Of a stretch of DNA of 64,000 bases, positions 19,956 to 28,053 are shown one piece after another. The notes below the pieces were generated by a model. The model was not told the DNA's origin, ran no database searches, and saw nothing but the letters and a program-made list of their open reading frames with translations. The translations under genes were made by a program, and so were the position numbers. Position 1 is the first letter of the stretch, and each line of letters opens with the position of its first letter. This DNA is from Marinilabilia salmonicolor JCM 21150 (lineage in GTDB: Bacteria; Bacteroidota; Bacteroidia; Bacteroidales; Marinilabiliaceae), in assembly GCF_000259075.1 (NCBI RefSeq), contig NZ_AJKI01000044.1, positions 84,317 through 148,316 on the forward strand, given 5' to 3'.

Positions 19956-20324
19956 TTACGGGCTCGAATGAAAAGCATCCACAATATGTTCCATCTCCCA
20001 GTTCTCTTCTTTCTTGTGAGGCAACCAGCAAATCAGGTCAAACCGGGTTTCACAATCCAATTCATTTAGCATTATGTAGGCTTCAGCAGCGTAGATAATA
20101 GCGTTTATTTTTGTGGGCGTCAGGCTGTCTCTGGGGTGCTCGTGAATATCAGAATCTCTTGTGCGCACCTCTACGATAACCAGTTCTTCATCATCCCAGG
20201 CAATAATGTCAATCTCTTTATGGTCGTACCGGAAATTTCGTGCAGCCAGACGATAGCCTTTATCCAGCAGGTAGGCTGCTGCTTTGTCTTCTCCTTTTTG
20301 TCCCAGTTTATTGTGTTGGGCCAT
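19956..20324 (-). CDS. YraN (UPF0102) family predicted nuclease
   Basis: A 122-residue protein from the ATG at 20324; the frame is open 40 residues further, but the family begins with a motif like NKLGQKGEDKAAAYL. The nuclease-like core RNFRYDHKEIDIIAWDDEEL and VIVEVRTR contains the D-x(n)-E-x-K/R style residues of the restriction-endonuclease-like fold, with Arg instead of the more usual Lys. YraN proteins are often near DNA repair or replication genes but their role is unproved. Repeat element A begins 121 bases upstream of this start. Confidence 0.9.
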   Translation of the reverse strand: MAQHNKLGQKGEDKAAAYLLDKGYRLAARNFRYDHKEIDIIAWDDEELVIVEVRTRDSDIHEHPRDSLTPTKINAIIYAAEAYIMLNELDCETRFDLICWLPHKKEENWEMEHIVDAFHSSP

Positions 20325-20444
20325 TGGGTTGGTTTTATGTTTTTGTGAATATGTTGAAGTCTTAATAAGCCGTAAGGGGCAACTCCGGTTTATAATTTCA
20401 ATTTTTCTGGAAGCGAACTGATTTTCCAGCTTGTTTTTGGGCAA

Positions 20445-20683
20445 TATTTAGTCTGTCTATAAACTAAACAAAATTTGTTTTTGGTCCTGTTTCTGGTCAG
20501 AAAGTGCCAATTGCTAGGCTTTTGACCGCGTGCCGCCTAAAGCTTTAGCGCCGTTCCGTCGGCAAGCCTTTGGCGACCGATGGGTGGCGCAAGCCGCCAA
20601 AAAAGGAATTTACTAATCGTAAATGAGTATTTTGGCGGCAAGCGTAACGACGCAAGTGGTACTTTATGGACAGAAACTATTTA
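20445..20683 (+). repeat. Repeat element copy A (with internal insertion)
   Basis: The element body is 20451-20677, flanked by the direct repeat TATTTA at 20445-20450 and 20678-20683. Arms TTTCTGGTCAGAAAGTGCC and GGTACTTTATGGACAGAAAC pair imperfectly. An inner hairpin (TTTACTAATCGTAAAT) and the motif GGCGGCAAGCGTAACGACGC are shared with copies B and C. About 66 bases inside the left arm (near 20522-20590) are absent from other copies. The stop codon of the neighbouring minus-strand LD-carboxypeptidase gene, 20681-20683, lies in the right direct repeat. Confidence 0.75.
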
Positions 20684-21592
20684 AGATCGGATAAGCATAC
20701 CTCCTTTTTCATTGACCTGAATGTGGGTCTGAACACCCATCAGCAGTGGCTCATTGAGGTGTGCATGTCCGGACGGAAAATCAAATATTACAGGGTAATC
20801 ATAATGTTGAACAGCCTCCATAATTATTTCATTTGCTGATAAACCAAAAGGTGTTGGTTTGTCATTCATTTCGGTGAGCTGACCGACCACCAGTCCGGAT
20901 AATTGTTCAAGTTTTCCGGCCAGTTTCAAGTGCTGCATCATCCTGTCCAGGTGATAGAGTTGTTCTCCCACTTCTTCGATGAACAGAATTTTGCCCCGCG
21001 GGTCAAAGTCGTACTTTGTCCCGATCAGTGAAGAAAGCAACGACAGGTTTCCCCCGGTGAGTTTTCCACCTGCAGTTCCCCATCGGTTTAACTGATTTGC
21101 CGGAGTGTTGATGGTGAGATCCTGTCCCTCTAATAATTCCAGCAGGTGCAGAAAACCTTGTTGCTGGTCATCTTCGGGTTGTAAATTTACCGGCATGGGG
21201 CCATGAATGGATGCTACATTGTAAATGTTCTGAAGGGTTGCATGAAAAACGGTAATGTCGCTGAAACCTACAACCCATTTGGGCTTTTTGGGCATGGCTG
21301 AGAAATCCAGCTGTTCAATAATTCTGGAAGTTCCGTATCCGCCCCGACAACACCAAATTACATCAACCTGATTGTCATCCAGAAATGTCTGTATATCGGC
21401 TATTCTTTGTTCGTCGGTTCCTGAAAATTGATGGTATTCCGAGGATGCATGTTTCCCTCTGGAACTTCTGTATCCGTTGGTTTCCAGAAACTTTTCGGCA
21501 TTTTTTACCACCTGAGCTTCTGTTTTTCCGGCCGGGGAAATCAATCCGAAAAGAGCTCCTTTTTTTATGAAGGGAGGTATGGCAATTGACAT
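20681..21592 (-). CDS. LD-carboxypeptidase family protein (peptidase S66)
   Basis: A 303-residue enzyme that trims the terminal D-residue from muropeptide tetrapeptides during peptidoglycan recycling. Motifs are GLISPAGKT near the N-terminus, IWCCRGGYGTSRII (residues about 79-92, the nucleophile loop), ILFIEEVGEQLYHLDRMM (catalytic Glu) and PSGHAHLNEPLLMG (catalytic His). The exact nucleophile is unclear because the loop reads GYGTS rather than the GYGS often seen. It is divergent from metG. Its stop codon is formed at the edge of repeat element A. Confidence 0.9.
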   Translation of the reverse strand: MSIAIPPFIKKGALFGLISPAGKTEAQVVKNAEKFLETNGYRSSRGKHASSEYHQFSGTDEQRIADIQTFLDDNQVDVIWCCRGGYGTSRIIEQLDFSAMPKKPKWVVGFSDITVFHATLQNIYNVASIHGPMPVNLQPEDDQQQGFLHLLELLEGQDLTINTPANQLNRWGTAGGKLTGGNLSLLSSLIGTKYDFDPRGKILFIEEVGEQLYHLDRMMQHLKLAGKLEQLSGLVVGQLTEMNDKPTPFGLSANEIIMEAVQHYDYPVIFDFPSGHAHLNEPLLMGVQTHIQVNEKGGMLIRS

Positions 21593-21631
21593 ATCTTACT
21601 GCTTTGTATATAAGATTTTAACATCTTTGGT

Positions 21632-21639
21632 TATCTTTG
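21632..21639 (+). promoter_or_regulatory. Bacteroidota -7 promoter element (TATCTTTG) for metG
   Basis: It is an exact TAnnTTTG match 115 bases before the metG ATG. A TTTG at 21603-21606 is upstream but at a longer spacing than usual. Confidence 0.45.
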
Positions 21640-21753
21640 TGAAGATAAATAAATCCCTTCAAAAGTACTTGCTCTTGTCCGGATTTTTGGAGAAAGTTAC
21701 GATATAAAATATTTGTTTTCAAGAAAATACACATACCAGAGATTGGAGAAATT

Positions 21754-23787
21754 ATGAGTAATTTTAAACGAACACTTGTTACTACTGCCCTGCCGTATGC
21801 CAATGGTCCCGTCCATGTGGGTCATTTGGCCGGTGTTTATGTGCCTGCTGATATTTATGTGAGATACCTGAGAATGAAGGGAGAGGATGTATTGCATATC
21901 GGAGGTTCTGATGAACACGGCGTTCCCATTACCCTTAAAGCCAGAAAAGAAGGGGTTACACCGCAGGATATTGTTGACAAGTATCACAATCTGATAAAGG
22001 ATTCGTTTGAGAAATTCGGTATCAGTTTCGATATTTATTCCCGGACTACCAGCGAAATGCATCATAAAACAGCTTCCGAATTTTTTAAGAAGCTATACGA
22101 TAAAGGTGCCTTCATGGAAAAGGAAACCGATCAGTATTATGATGAGGAGGCCAGACAATTCCTTGCAGATCGTTATATTACCGGAACCTGCCCGCATTGT
22201 AACAGCACGGGCGCTTATGGTGATCAGTGTGAGAGTTGCGGAACTTCTTTGAATGCGACAGACCTGGTTAATCCCAAGTCTATGATCTCCGGAAGTATCC
22301 CGGTAATGCGCAAAACCAAACACTGGTACCTTCCGCTTGATCAGCACCAGAAATTTCTGGAAAAATGGATTCTTGAAGAACATAAAGAGTGGAAACCCAA
22401 TGTTTACGGTCAGTGTAAATCATGGCTGGATTTGGGTTTGCAACCGCGTGCTGTCAGCCGCGATCTTGATTGGGGTGTTCCCGTACCTGTGGAAGGCGGT
22501 GAAGGGAAGGTGCTCTATGTCTGGTTCGATGCTCCCATCGGCTATATTTCTGCCACTCGCGAACTGACTCCTGATTGGGAAAAATATTGGAAAGATCCTG
22601 AAACCCGTTTGATTCATTTTATAGGTAAAGACAATATTGTATTTCACTGTATTGTGTTTCCTTCTATGCTGAAATCTGAAGGTTCTTTCAATCTTCCGGA
22701 TAATGTGCCGGCCAATGAGTTTCTGAATCTGGAAGGGGATAAGATTTCTACTTCCCGGAACTGGGCTGTTTGGCTGCATGAATATCTGGTTGACTTTAAA
22801 GATAAGCAGGATGTTTTGAGATATGTGTTGACTGCCAATGCTCCGGAAACCAAAGACAATGATTTTACCTGGCGCGATTTTCAGGCACGCAACAATAATG
22901 AACTGGTTGCCATTCTTGGAAATTTCGTGAACAGAGCAGTTGTGCTTACTCATAAATATTATGATGGTCAGGTGCCTTTGATTGGCGAAACTGAGCCTTT
23001 TGATGTGGAAACGCTGGAGGAGATTCCTGCTTTGGTTAACCGCATCGAAAAGAGTCTGGATGCTTTTAAATTCCGTGAAGCAGTGCGTGAAGCGATGAAT
23101 CTGGCTCGACTGGGAAATAAGTACCTGGCAGATACCGAGCCATGGAAACTTCAGAAAACAAATCCTGAGCGCGTGAAAACCATCATGAATATTGCCTTGC
23201 AAATCACGGCCAACCTGGCTCTGGTAATGGAGCCTTTCCTTCCTTTTACTGCGCGTAAGATGCGTGATATGCTGGATATGGAGGATTTGTCATGGGACAG
23301 GTGTGGTAAAACGGAACTCCTGAAGCCTGCTCATAAGATTAATGAAGCAAAGTTATTGTTTGATAAAATTGAAGATGCACAGATTCAGGAGCAATTGGAT
23401 CGTCTTGCGAAAACAAAAAACAGTAATGAAGCTGAAAATAAAGAAGCAGCTCCAGCTAAAGCAGATATCTCATTCGATGATTTTACGAAAATGGACATTC
23501 GGGTGGGTACCATTCTTGAAGCAGAGAAAGTAGCCAAAACCAAGAAGCTGCTTAAAATCAAGGTGGATACCGGAATTGATAAGCGAACAGTTGTTTCGGG
23601 CATCGCTGAGTTTTTTGAACCTGAAGACATCATCGGACGTCAGGTGTCTATTCTGGTGAATCTGGCAGTCCGTAAAATTAAGGGTATTGAGTCGCAGGGA
23701 ATGATCCTGATGGCTGAAGATGCCGATGGAAGGTTGGATTTTGTAGCTCCGGGAACAAGAATAAAACCAGGGTCGGAAGTAAGATAA
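21754..23787 (+). CDS. metG: Methionyl-tRNA synthetase with C-terminal tRNA-binding domain
   Basis: A 677-residue class I synthetase that charges tRNA-Met. The HIGH motif appears as HVGH in [16 protein letters not shown] zinc knuckle follows ([18 protein letters not shown]), and the KMSKS loop reads KISTS. After the anticodon-binding helices there is an Ala/Lys-rich linker at about 550-570, and then an EMAP/Arc1p-like tRNA-binding domain ([17 protein letters not shown]...VSGIAEFF...GMILMAED) that dimerises the enzyme. The length is normal for the two-domain form. It is monocistronic, with a terminator directly downstream. Confidence 0.98.
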   Translation: MSNFKRTLVTTALPYANGPVHVGHLAGVYVPADIYVRYLRMKGEDVLHIGGSDEHGVPITLKARKEGVTPQDIVDKYHNLIKDSFEKFGISFDIYSRTTSEMHHKTASEFFKKLYDKGAFMEKETDQYYDEEARQFLADRYITGTCPHCNSTGAYGDQCESCGTSLNATDLVNPKSMISGSIPVMRKTKHWYLPLDQHQKFLEKWILEEHKEWKPNVYGQCKSWLDLGLQPRAVSRDLDWGVPVPVEGGEGKVLYVWFDAPIGYISATRELTPDWEKYWKDPETRLIHFIGKDNIVFHCIVFPSMLKSEGSFNLPDNVPANEFLNLEGDKISTSRNWAVWLHEYLVDFKDKQDVLRYVLTANAPETKDNDFTWRDFQARNNNELVAILGNFVNRAVVLTHKYYDGQVPLIGETEPFDVETLEEIPALVNRIEKSLDAFKFREAVREAMNLARLGNKYLADTEPWKLQKTNPERVKTIMNIALQITANLALVMEPFLPFTARKMRDMLDMEDLSWDRCGKTELLKPAHKINEAKLLFDKIEDAQIQEQLDRLAKTKNSNEAENKEAAPAKADISFDDFTKMDIRVGTILEAEKVAKTKKLLKIKVDTGIDKRTVVSGIAEFFEPEDIIGRQVSILVNLAVRKIKGIESQGMILMAEDADGRLDFVAPGTRIKPGSEVR

Positions 23788-23792
23788 TGACA

Positions 23793-23826
23793 AAAAAAAA
23801 GCCGCTATGCAAGCGGCTTTTTTTAG
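23793..23826 (+). terminator. Terminator after metG
   Basis: AAAAGCCGC and GCGGCTTTT form a perfect stem around a short loop, preceded by an A run and followed by a T run. It can work in both directions. Confidence 0.92.
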
Positions 23827-24006
23827 TTTGGTTTAGCTTGGTTTAGCCTGGTTTAGTCATGAATTTTCGTTATGAGATGTTCAAAAACCAATAAATGTTG
23901 GCAATCGCAAAGAAAATTGATGAAGGAAATAATAAATTATTTTCAAGTCAATTTTATTGAGGACGCCTGTATTTAGCCGGTAGTTGAACATTGTAATAGA
24001 TAATTC

Positions 24007-24023
24007 ATGAATAATCCAGGTTA
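24007..24023 (+). repeat. Dispersed 16-base repeat, copy 1
   Basis: ATGAATAATCCAGGTTA in non-coding DNA after the HU/SPOR gene. The first 16 bases recur at 25733 and 42966. Confidence 0.7.
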
Positions 24024-24032
24024 AATATTTTT

Positions 24033-24998
24033 TTATTCGGCTAATAGCCAGACGTTTTTATAGGCTTCATCCTTGCGGAGAGCAAAAAGTTTTCGAGTCG
24101 CTTCTTCCCTGTCGGCAAACGAAAAGAGTGCAATCCGGTAACGGCCACTAGGGGAGTCCAACACTTTTGCTTCTGAAAAACCGTCATTTTTAAATGCTTC
24201 CATAGTCTGGTCGGCTGGTGAACGGTATTTGAAGCTTGCTGCAATTAAATGAAATGGTTTCGCAACATTGGCGGCCTTTGTTTCCTGCTTGGCGTCCTGT
24301 AACTTATTGATTTCTTCTCCTTCAATTTCATCAGGTACGGAAAGCGTTGTTTCCGCAACTTCTGTTGTTTCATCAGATGGGGCTGATACTGCGTCATCGG
24401 CCACCATTGAAATCATATTCGAAGAATCTATACGGTGATGTTCAGGCATGTCCAGCTTTGGCGAAAAGAGCAACAGGCCTGCAATCATTGCTGCCACCGA
24501 AGTCCAGTAGCGGGGAGAACGACTTTGCAATAATCTGCGCACAGGTTCTTCCTGTTTGCTTGTATTGGAATGGTTGCTGACCAGAGGTTCAAAATGAAAA
24601 TCTCCTAATCCAAAGGCTGATGGTAACAACTGGTTCTGTTCTACCGGATTGAATTGTAAGTTTCCTAAAGCATCCTTACGAAATGCTCCTATACCTTTTA
24701 GCTCCATGGTGACTCCTTCATCAATTCGTGTTTGTAGATTGCCTACAAATTCACGAATAAGAGCTGAGCTTTCATCCCATGATTTTTGCTCCCGTCGGAT
24801 GAGGTGATTGGTGAGGAGTCCGTCATTGTGCGACAGACTGCGATTGAAGCCAATTTCTTTTTCCGGTGGCGTGAAATGATTTCGCTCGTCCACGATGGAA
24901 GCCGATTTATAGTTGGCCACAAATCCTCCAAGACCCGGCACGATAACGCAGTCGTGCAGGCATAATAAATCTGATATGTGCTTTTCAATGTTCGCCAT
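24033..24998 (-). CDS. CCDC81-like HU domain and SPOR domain membrane protein
   Basis: A 321-residue protein. The N-terminal 130 residues resemble the CCDC81 prokaryotic HU domain pair (HISDLLCLHDCVIVPGLGGF; MELKGIGAFRKDALGNLQF). A transmembrane helix follows at about 168-180 (WTSVAAMIAGLLLFS), then an acidic linker and a C-terminal SPOR domain (HLIAASFKYRSPADQTMEAF) that in other proteins binds denuded glycan at division sites. The protein may therefore link DNA or cytoplasmic partners with septal peptidoglycan. This architecture is common in Bacteroidota and otherwise uncharacterised. It starts upstream from a 900-base gene-poor region. Confidence 0.88.
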   Translation of the reverse strand: MANIEKHISDLLCLHDCVIVPGLGGFVANYKSASIVDERNHFTPPEKEIGFNRSLSHNDGLLTNHLIRREQKSWDESSALIREFVGNLQTRIDEGVTMELKGIGAFRKDALGNLQFNPVEQNQLLPSAFGLGDFHFEPLVSNHSNTSKQEEPVRRLLQSRSPRYWTSVAAMIAGLLLFSPKLDMPEHHRIDSSNMISMVADDAVSAPSDETTEVAETTLSVPDEIEGEEINKLQDAKQETKAANVAKPFHLIAASFKYRSPADQTMEAFKNDGFSEAKVLDSPSGRYRIALFSFADREEATRKLFALRKDEAYKNVWLLAE

Positions 24999-25358
24999 AT
25001 TGCAAATTTAATGAATTTATACGCTAAGTGCCTATTTTTGTTTTAAACAGCTGTTAATAATCTGTTGAAAACTGATGATTTTTTTGGTGAAAGAGGGTGA
25101 TGTATGTTTTTGGGGGATCGTTATTCAGGCCTTGTTCATGTTTTGTGCTTGCTTTCCCAAAAGTCTTGCAAAGTGGTCTCATTGCTTGTGATTATCCCAA
25201 TAAAATTTTTGGGAATAATGGAGATATGGCAAAATTGGCCCACCTCCGCGTGGAGGTAAGCCGGGCAAATTGCTACTAAAGGGTGGGTGACCTTGGAGGT
25301 TGATTATAAGTTTTTTGCAAAAACTGTTAATGAGAATGTCGTGACGCAATCTTTTTCC

Positions 25359-25534
25359 TAAATAGTGCCCGTCTATAAAGTCGGGAAAATTTCTAACTGA
25401 AGCTGTGTCTCTTCAAAAAGTGCCAGTTGCGAGGCTTGCCAAGCCGCCAAAAGCGGAGTTTTTTTGAGTAAATGAGTATTTTGGCGGGTTGGCGTAACGA
25501 CGCAAATGGTACTTTATGGACAGACTCTAAATAG
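25359..25534 (+). repeat. Repeat element copy B
   Basis: The body is 25366-25527, flanked by TAAATAG at 25359-25365 and 25528-25534; the identity extends to CTAAATAGTG. It shares GCTTGCCAAGCCGCCAAAA, TAAATGAGTATTTTGGCGG, GGCGTAACGACGCAA and TGGTACTTTATGGACAGA with copies A and C. Confidence 0.75.
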
Positions 25535-25694
25535 TGTCTGCAAGAAAAATAAGGTTTTCTAGACTTTGATAAGAAAGCCCAAAATACGAGACATTCGAAG
25601 TTTTTGAATTGAAGGAGTTTGCTTTTTTTGTAAATGATTGATCCAAAGGCAATCATAACGAAGTGGTTGGTGTTTTCTTGCAAAGACTAAATAA
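25528..25694 (+). repeat. Repeat element copy E, divergent, in tandem with B
   Basis: The body is 25535-25687, beginning at the TAAATAG that ends copy B and ending at TAAATAA (25688-25694). It aligns with copy D at both ends (TGTCTGCAAGAAAAATAAGG like TGCCAACAAGAAAACTATGG; CTTGCAAAGACTAAATAA like GGGCAAGCACTAAATAG) and at the inner GTTTGC...GTAAAT hairpin. Its ATAACG replaces GTAACG. The arms pair less well than in other copies, suggesting decay. Confidence 0.6.
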
Positions 25695-25732
25695 TATTTT
25701 ACCGGATACCAATGAATTGGAATCGATAATTT

Positions 25733-25749
25733 ATGAATAATCCAGGTTA
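25733..25749 (+). repeat. Dispersed 16-base repeat, copy 2
   Basis: ATGAATAATCCAGGTTA, identical to the copy at 24007 over all 17 bases, upstream of galE. Confidence 0.7.
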
Positions 25750-25903
25750 GGATATTATTGGACCGAAGTATAAAAAAATAGTTGCTCTGAGCTTTTTGTG
25801 TTTAAGCACGAAACATTTCTTACAAAATTAAATATCGTCAATTGAATTGGTTTTGTTAATTTTACTTGCTTAAAGGAACCAAAAATAAAAGAAAGGAATT
25901 CTA

Positions 25904-26932
25904 ATGAGTAAAAAGGTATTGGTGACCGGCGGAACCGGTTATATTGGCTCTCACACAGTGGTAGAGCTTCAGAATGAGGGTTTTGAAGTGATAATAGTGG
26001 ACGATTTGTCCAACTCGAATATAGAAGTGCTTGATGCAATTGAGAAAATTACTGGGCAACGTCCGGCTTTTGAGAAATTTAACCTCGCTGACAGGGAGAA
26101 AACGGATGCTTTTTTTGAAAAAAATGCCAATATTGATGCCATTATTCATTTTGCTGCTTTCAAAGCAGTGGGTGAGTCGGTGGAAAAACCTCTCGAATAC
26201 TACCGGAATAACCTTGTGTCGCTGATGAATCTTCTGGAGAATATGAAGCGACATCATCTTCCCAGTTTGGTCTTTAGTTCCAGTTGCACGGTTTACGGAC
26301 AGCCTGATCAGCTTCCTGTAACGGAGTCCACTCCCCGAAAACCGGCAGAGTCTCCTTATGGCAATACCAAAGCCGTCTCGGAAGATATTATGCGCGACTT
26401 CAGTCAGGCCAGTGAGGGCCATAATTGTATTGCACTGCGCTATTTTAATCCCATTGGAGCACATCCGTCGGCTTTGATTGGAGAATTTCCCGTTGGTATC
26501 CCCAACAATCTGGTGCCTTTTATTACCCAGACGGCTGCAGGTTTGAGGGATGAATTAAAAATTTTCGGAGAGGATTACGATACCCCTGACGGCACCGCCA
26601 TTCGCGATTACATTAATGTGGTGGACCTGGCCAAGGCTCACGTGGTTGCGATTAACCGGTTGATGGAGAATAAAAATAAAGCTTCCTATGAATTTTTTAA
26701 TGTGGGTACCGGTGACGGATATTCGGTAATGCAACTGGTGAAAACATTTATGGAGGTAAACGGGGTAGAAGTCAAATATCAGATTACAGACCGCCGGGCA
26801 GGAGATATTGAAAAAATATGGGCCGACACAACGCTTGCCAATGAAGAGCTGGGCTGGAAAGCAGAAAAAACGCTGGAGGAAACACTGGCAAGTGCCTGGG
26901 CATGGGAGAAGAACGTCAGAAATCTTAAATAG
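25904..26932 (+). CDS. galE: UDP-glucose 4-epimerase
   Basis: A 342-residue extended SDR enzyme interconverting UDP-glucose and UDP-galactose. The NAD motif is VTGGTGYIGSHT at the N-terminus. The catalytic region is SSSCTVYGQP with Y-x3-K in SPYGNTK, and RYFNPIGAHPSA and DGTAIRDYINVVDLAKAH are characteristic of GalE. The length is normal. The gene is followed after 2 bases by rfbB, so both form a sugar-nucleotide operon supplying surface glycan precursors. Confidence 0.96.
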   Translation: MSKKVLVTGGTGYIGSHTVVELQNEGFEVIIVDDLSNSNIEVLDAIEKITGQRPAFEKFNLADREKTDAFFEKNANIDAIIHFAAFKAVGESVEKPLEYYRNNLVSLMNLLENMKRHHLPSLVFSSSCTVYGQPDQLPVTESTPRKPAESPYGNTKAVSEDIMRDFSQASEGHNCIALRYFNPIGAHPSALIGEFPVGIPNNLVPFITQTAAGLRDELKIFGEDYDTPDGTAIRDYINVVDLAKAHVVAINRLMENKNKASYEFFNVGTGDGYSVMQLVKTFMEVNGVEVKYQITDRRAGDIEKIWADTTLANEELGWKAEKTLEETLASAWAWEKNVRNLK

Positions 26933-26934
26933 CT

Positions 26935-27990
26935 ATGGAAAAAACGATTTTAATTACCGGAGGAGCCGGATTTATCGGATCTCATGTGGTTCGCCTCATG
27001 GTGAATAAATATCCCGGTTATAAGATAGTCAATCTGGATGTTTTGACCTATGCAGGGAATCTGGAAAACCTGAAAGACCTGGAGTCGAAGCCGAATTATG
27101 TTTTTGTTAAGGCAGACATAACAGATGAGGCAGCTGTGAAAGAGGTCTTTGAGCAACACCGACCAGACGGGGTTATTCATCTGGCTGCCGAATCACATGT
27201 GGATCGTTCTATTAGTGACCCTTTGGCATTTATCCGCTCTAATGTGATGGGAACGGTCAATTTGCTTAACGCAGCCCGCGCTTTGTGGGGTGACAATACC
27301 GAAGGCAAACGTTTTTATCACATCTCAACAGATGAGGTTTACGGATCATTGGGTTCGACAGGTTTTTTTACTGAAGAGACAGCCTATGATCCCCGGAGCC
27401 CGTATTCGGCATCTAAAGCCAGCAGTGATCACATGGTGCGTGCGTGGCATCATACCTATAACCTTCCCGTGGTTATTTCCAACTGTTCCAACAATTACGG
27501 GCCAAATCAATTCCCCGAGAAACTGATTCCTCTGGCCATCAACAATATCAAACATAAAAAAGCGATTCCCATTTACGGAAAAGGGGAAAATGTTCGTGAC
27601 TGGCTTTTTGTGGAAGATCATGCGGTAGCCATTGATCTGATTTTTCACAAGGGAGTAAATGGTGATACCTATAACATCGGAGGGAATAATGAGTGGACAA
27701 ATATTGATCTGATTCGTAAGTTATGTGAGGTCATGGACAATGCTCTTGATCGCGAAAAGGGTGAGTCTGAGAAGCTCATTACCTATGTGAAGGACCGTGC
27801 AGGCCACGATAAACGTTACGCCATTGATTCCGGGAAACTGATGAATGAATTGGGTTGGAAACCTTCACTCCAGTTCGGGGAAGGTATTGAAAAAACAGTT
27901 GACTGGTATTTAGAAAATGATGAGTGGCTGAACAATGTGCTGTCAGGCGATTATGCCAAATATTATTCGCAGCAGTATGGTAATCGTTAG
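26935..27990 (+). CDS. rfbB: dTDP-glucose 4,6-dehydratase
   Basis: A 351-residue SDR enzyme that converts dTDP-glucose to dTDP-4-keto-6-deoxyglucose, the first committed step to dTDP-rhamnose and related deoxysugars. Motifs are ITGGAGFIGSHVVR, LAAESHVDRSI, HISTDEVYGSLG, YSASKASSDH (Y-x3-K) and NNYGPNQFPEKLIPL. The other rml genes are not next to it. It follows galE after 2 bases and ends before a bidirectional terminator. Confidence 0.95.
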   Translation: MEKTILITGGAGFIGSHVVRLMVNKYPGYKIVNLDVLTYAGNLENLKDLESKPNYVFVKADITDEAAVKEVFEQHRPDGVIHLAAESHVDRSISDPLAFIRSNVMGTVNLLNAARALWGDNTEGKRFYHISTDEVYGSLGSTGFFTEETAYDPRSPYSASKASSDHMVRAWHHTYNLPVVISNCSNNYGPNQFPEKLIPLAINNIKHKKAIPIYGKGENVRDWLFVEDHAVAIDLIFHKGVNGDTYNIGGNNEWTNIDLIRKLCEVMDNALDREKGESEKLITYVKDRAGHDKRYAIDSGKLMNELGWKPSLQFGEGIEKTVDWYLENDEWLNNVLSGDYAKYYSQQYGNR

Positions 27991-28012
27991 TGCCATTACT
28001 TTTTTGAAATAG

Positions 28013-28046
28013 AAAAAGAGACGGGTAATAAGCACCGTCTCTTTTT
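28013..28046. terminator. Bidirectional terminator between rfbB and glmS
   Basis: AAAAGAGACGG pairs with CCGTCTCTTTT around about 10 bases, with A and T runs on both sides. It serves the convergent galE-rfbB and glmS transcripts. Confidence 0.9.
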
Positions 28047-28053
28047 TTGTCCC

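Larger units (their letters stand above)
24999..25903. other. 905-base gene-free region with tandem repeat elements
   Basis: No credible gene. It contains repeat copies B and E in tandem (25359-25694), the 16-base dispersed repeat at 25733, and a possible truncated third element just before copy B (about 25327-25358, GTTAATGAGAATGTCGTGACGCAA then TAAATAG). Short ORFs here have no recognisable features. Confidence 0.6.

Noticed and set aside
25097..25279. 60-codon ORF in the region before galE
   Set aside because: No recognisable features; it lies beside decayed repeat units.
25241..25310. Possible tRNA-like hairpin (CCACCTCCGCGTGGAGG)
   Set aside because: It is a single hairpin without T-arm motif GTTCGA or a CCA end; no tRNA cloverleaf can be formed.
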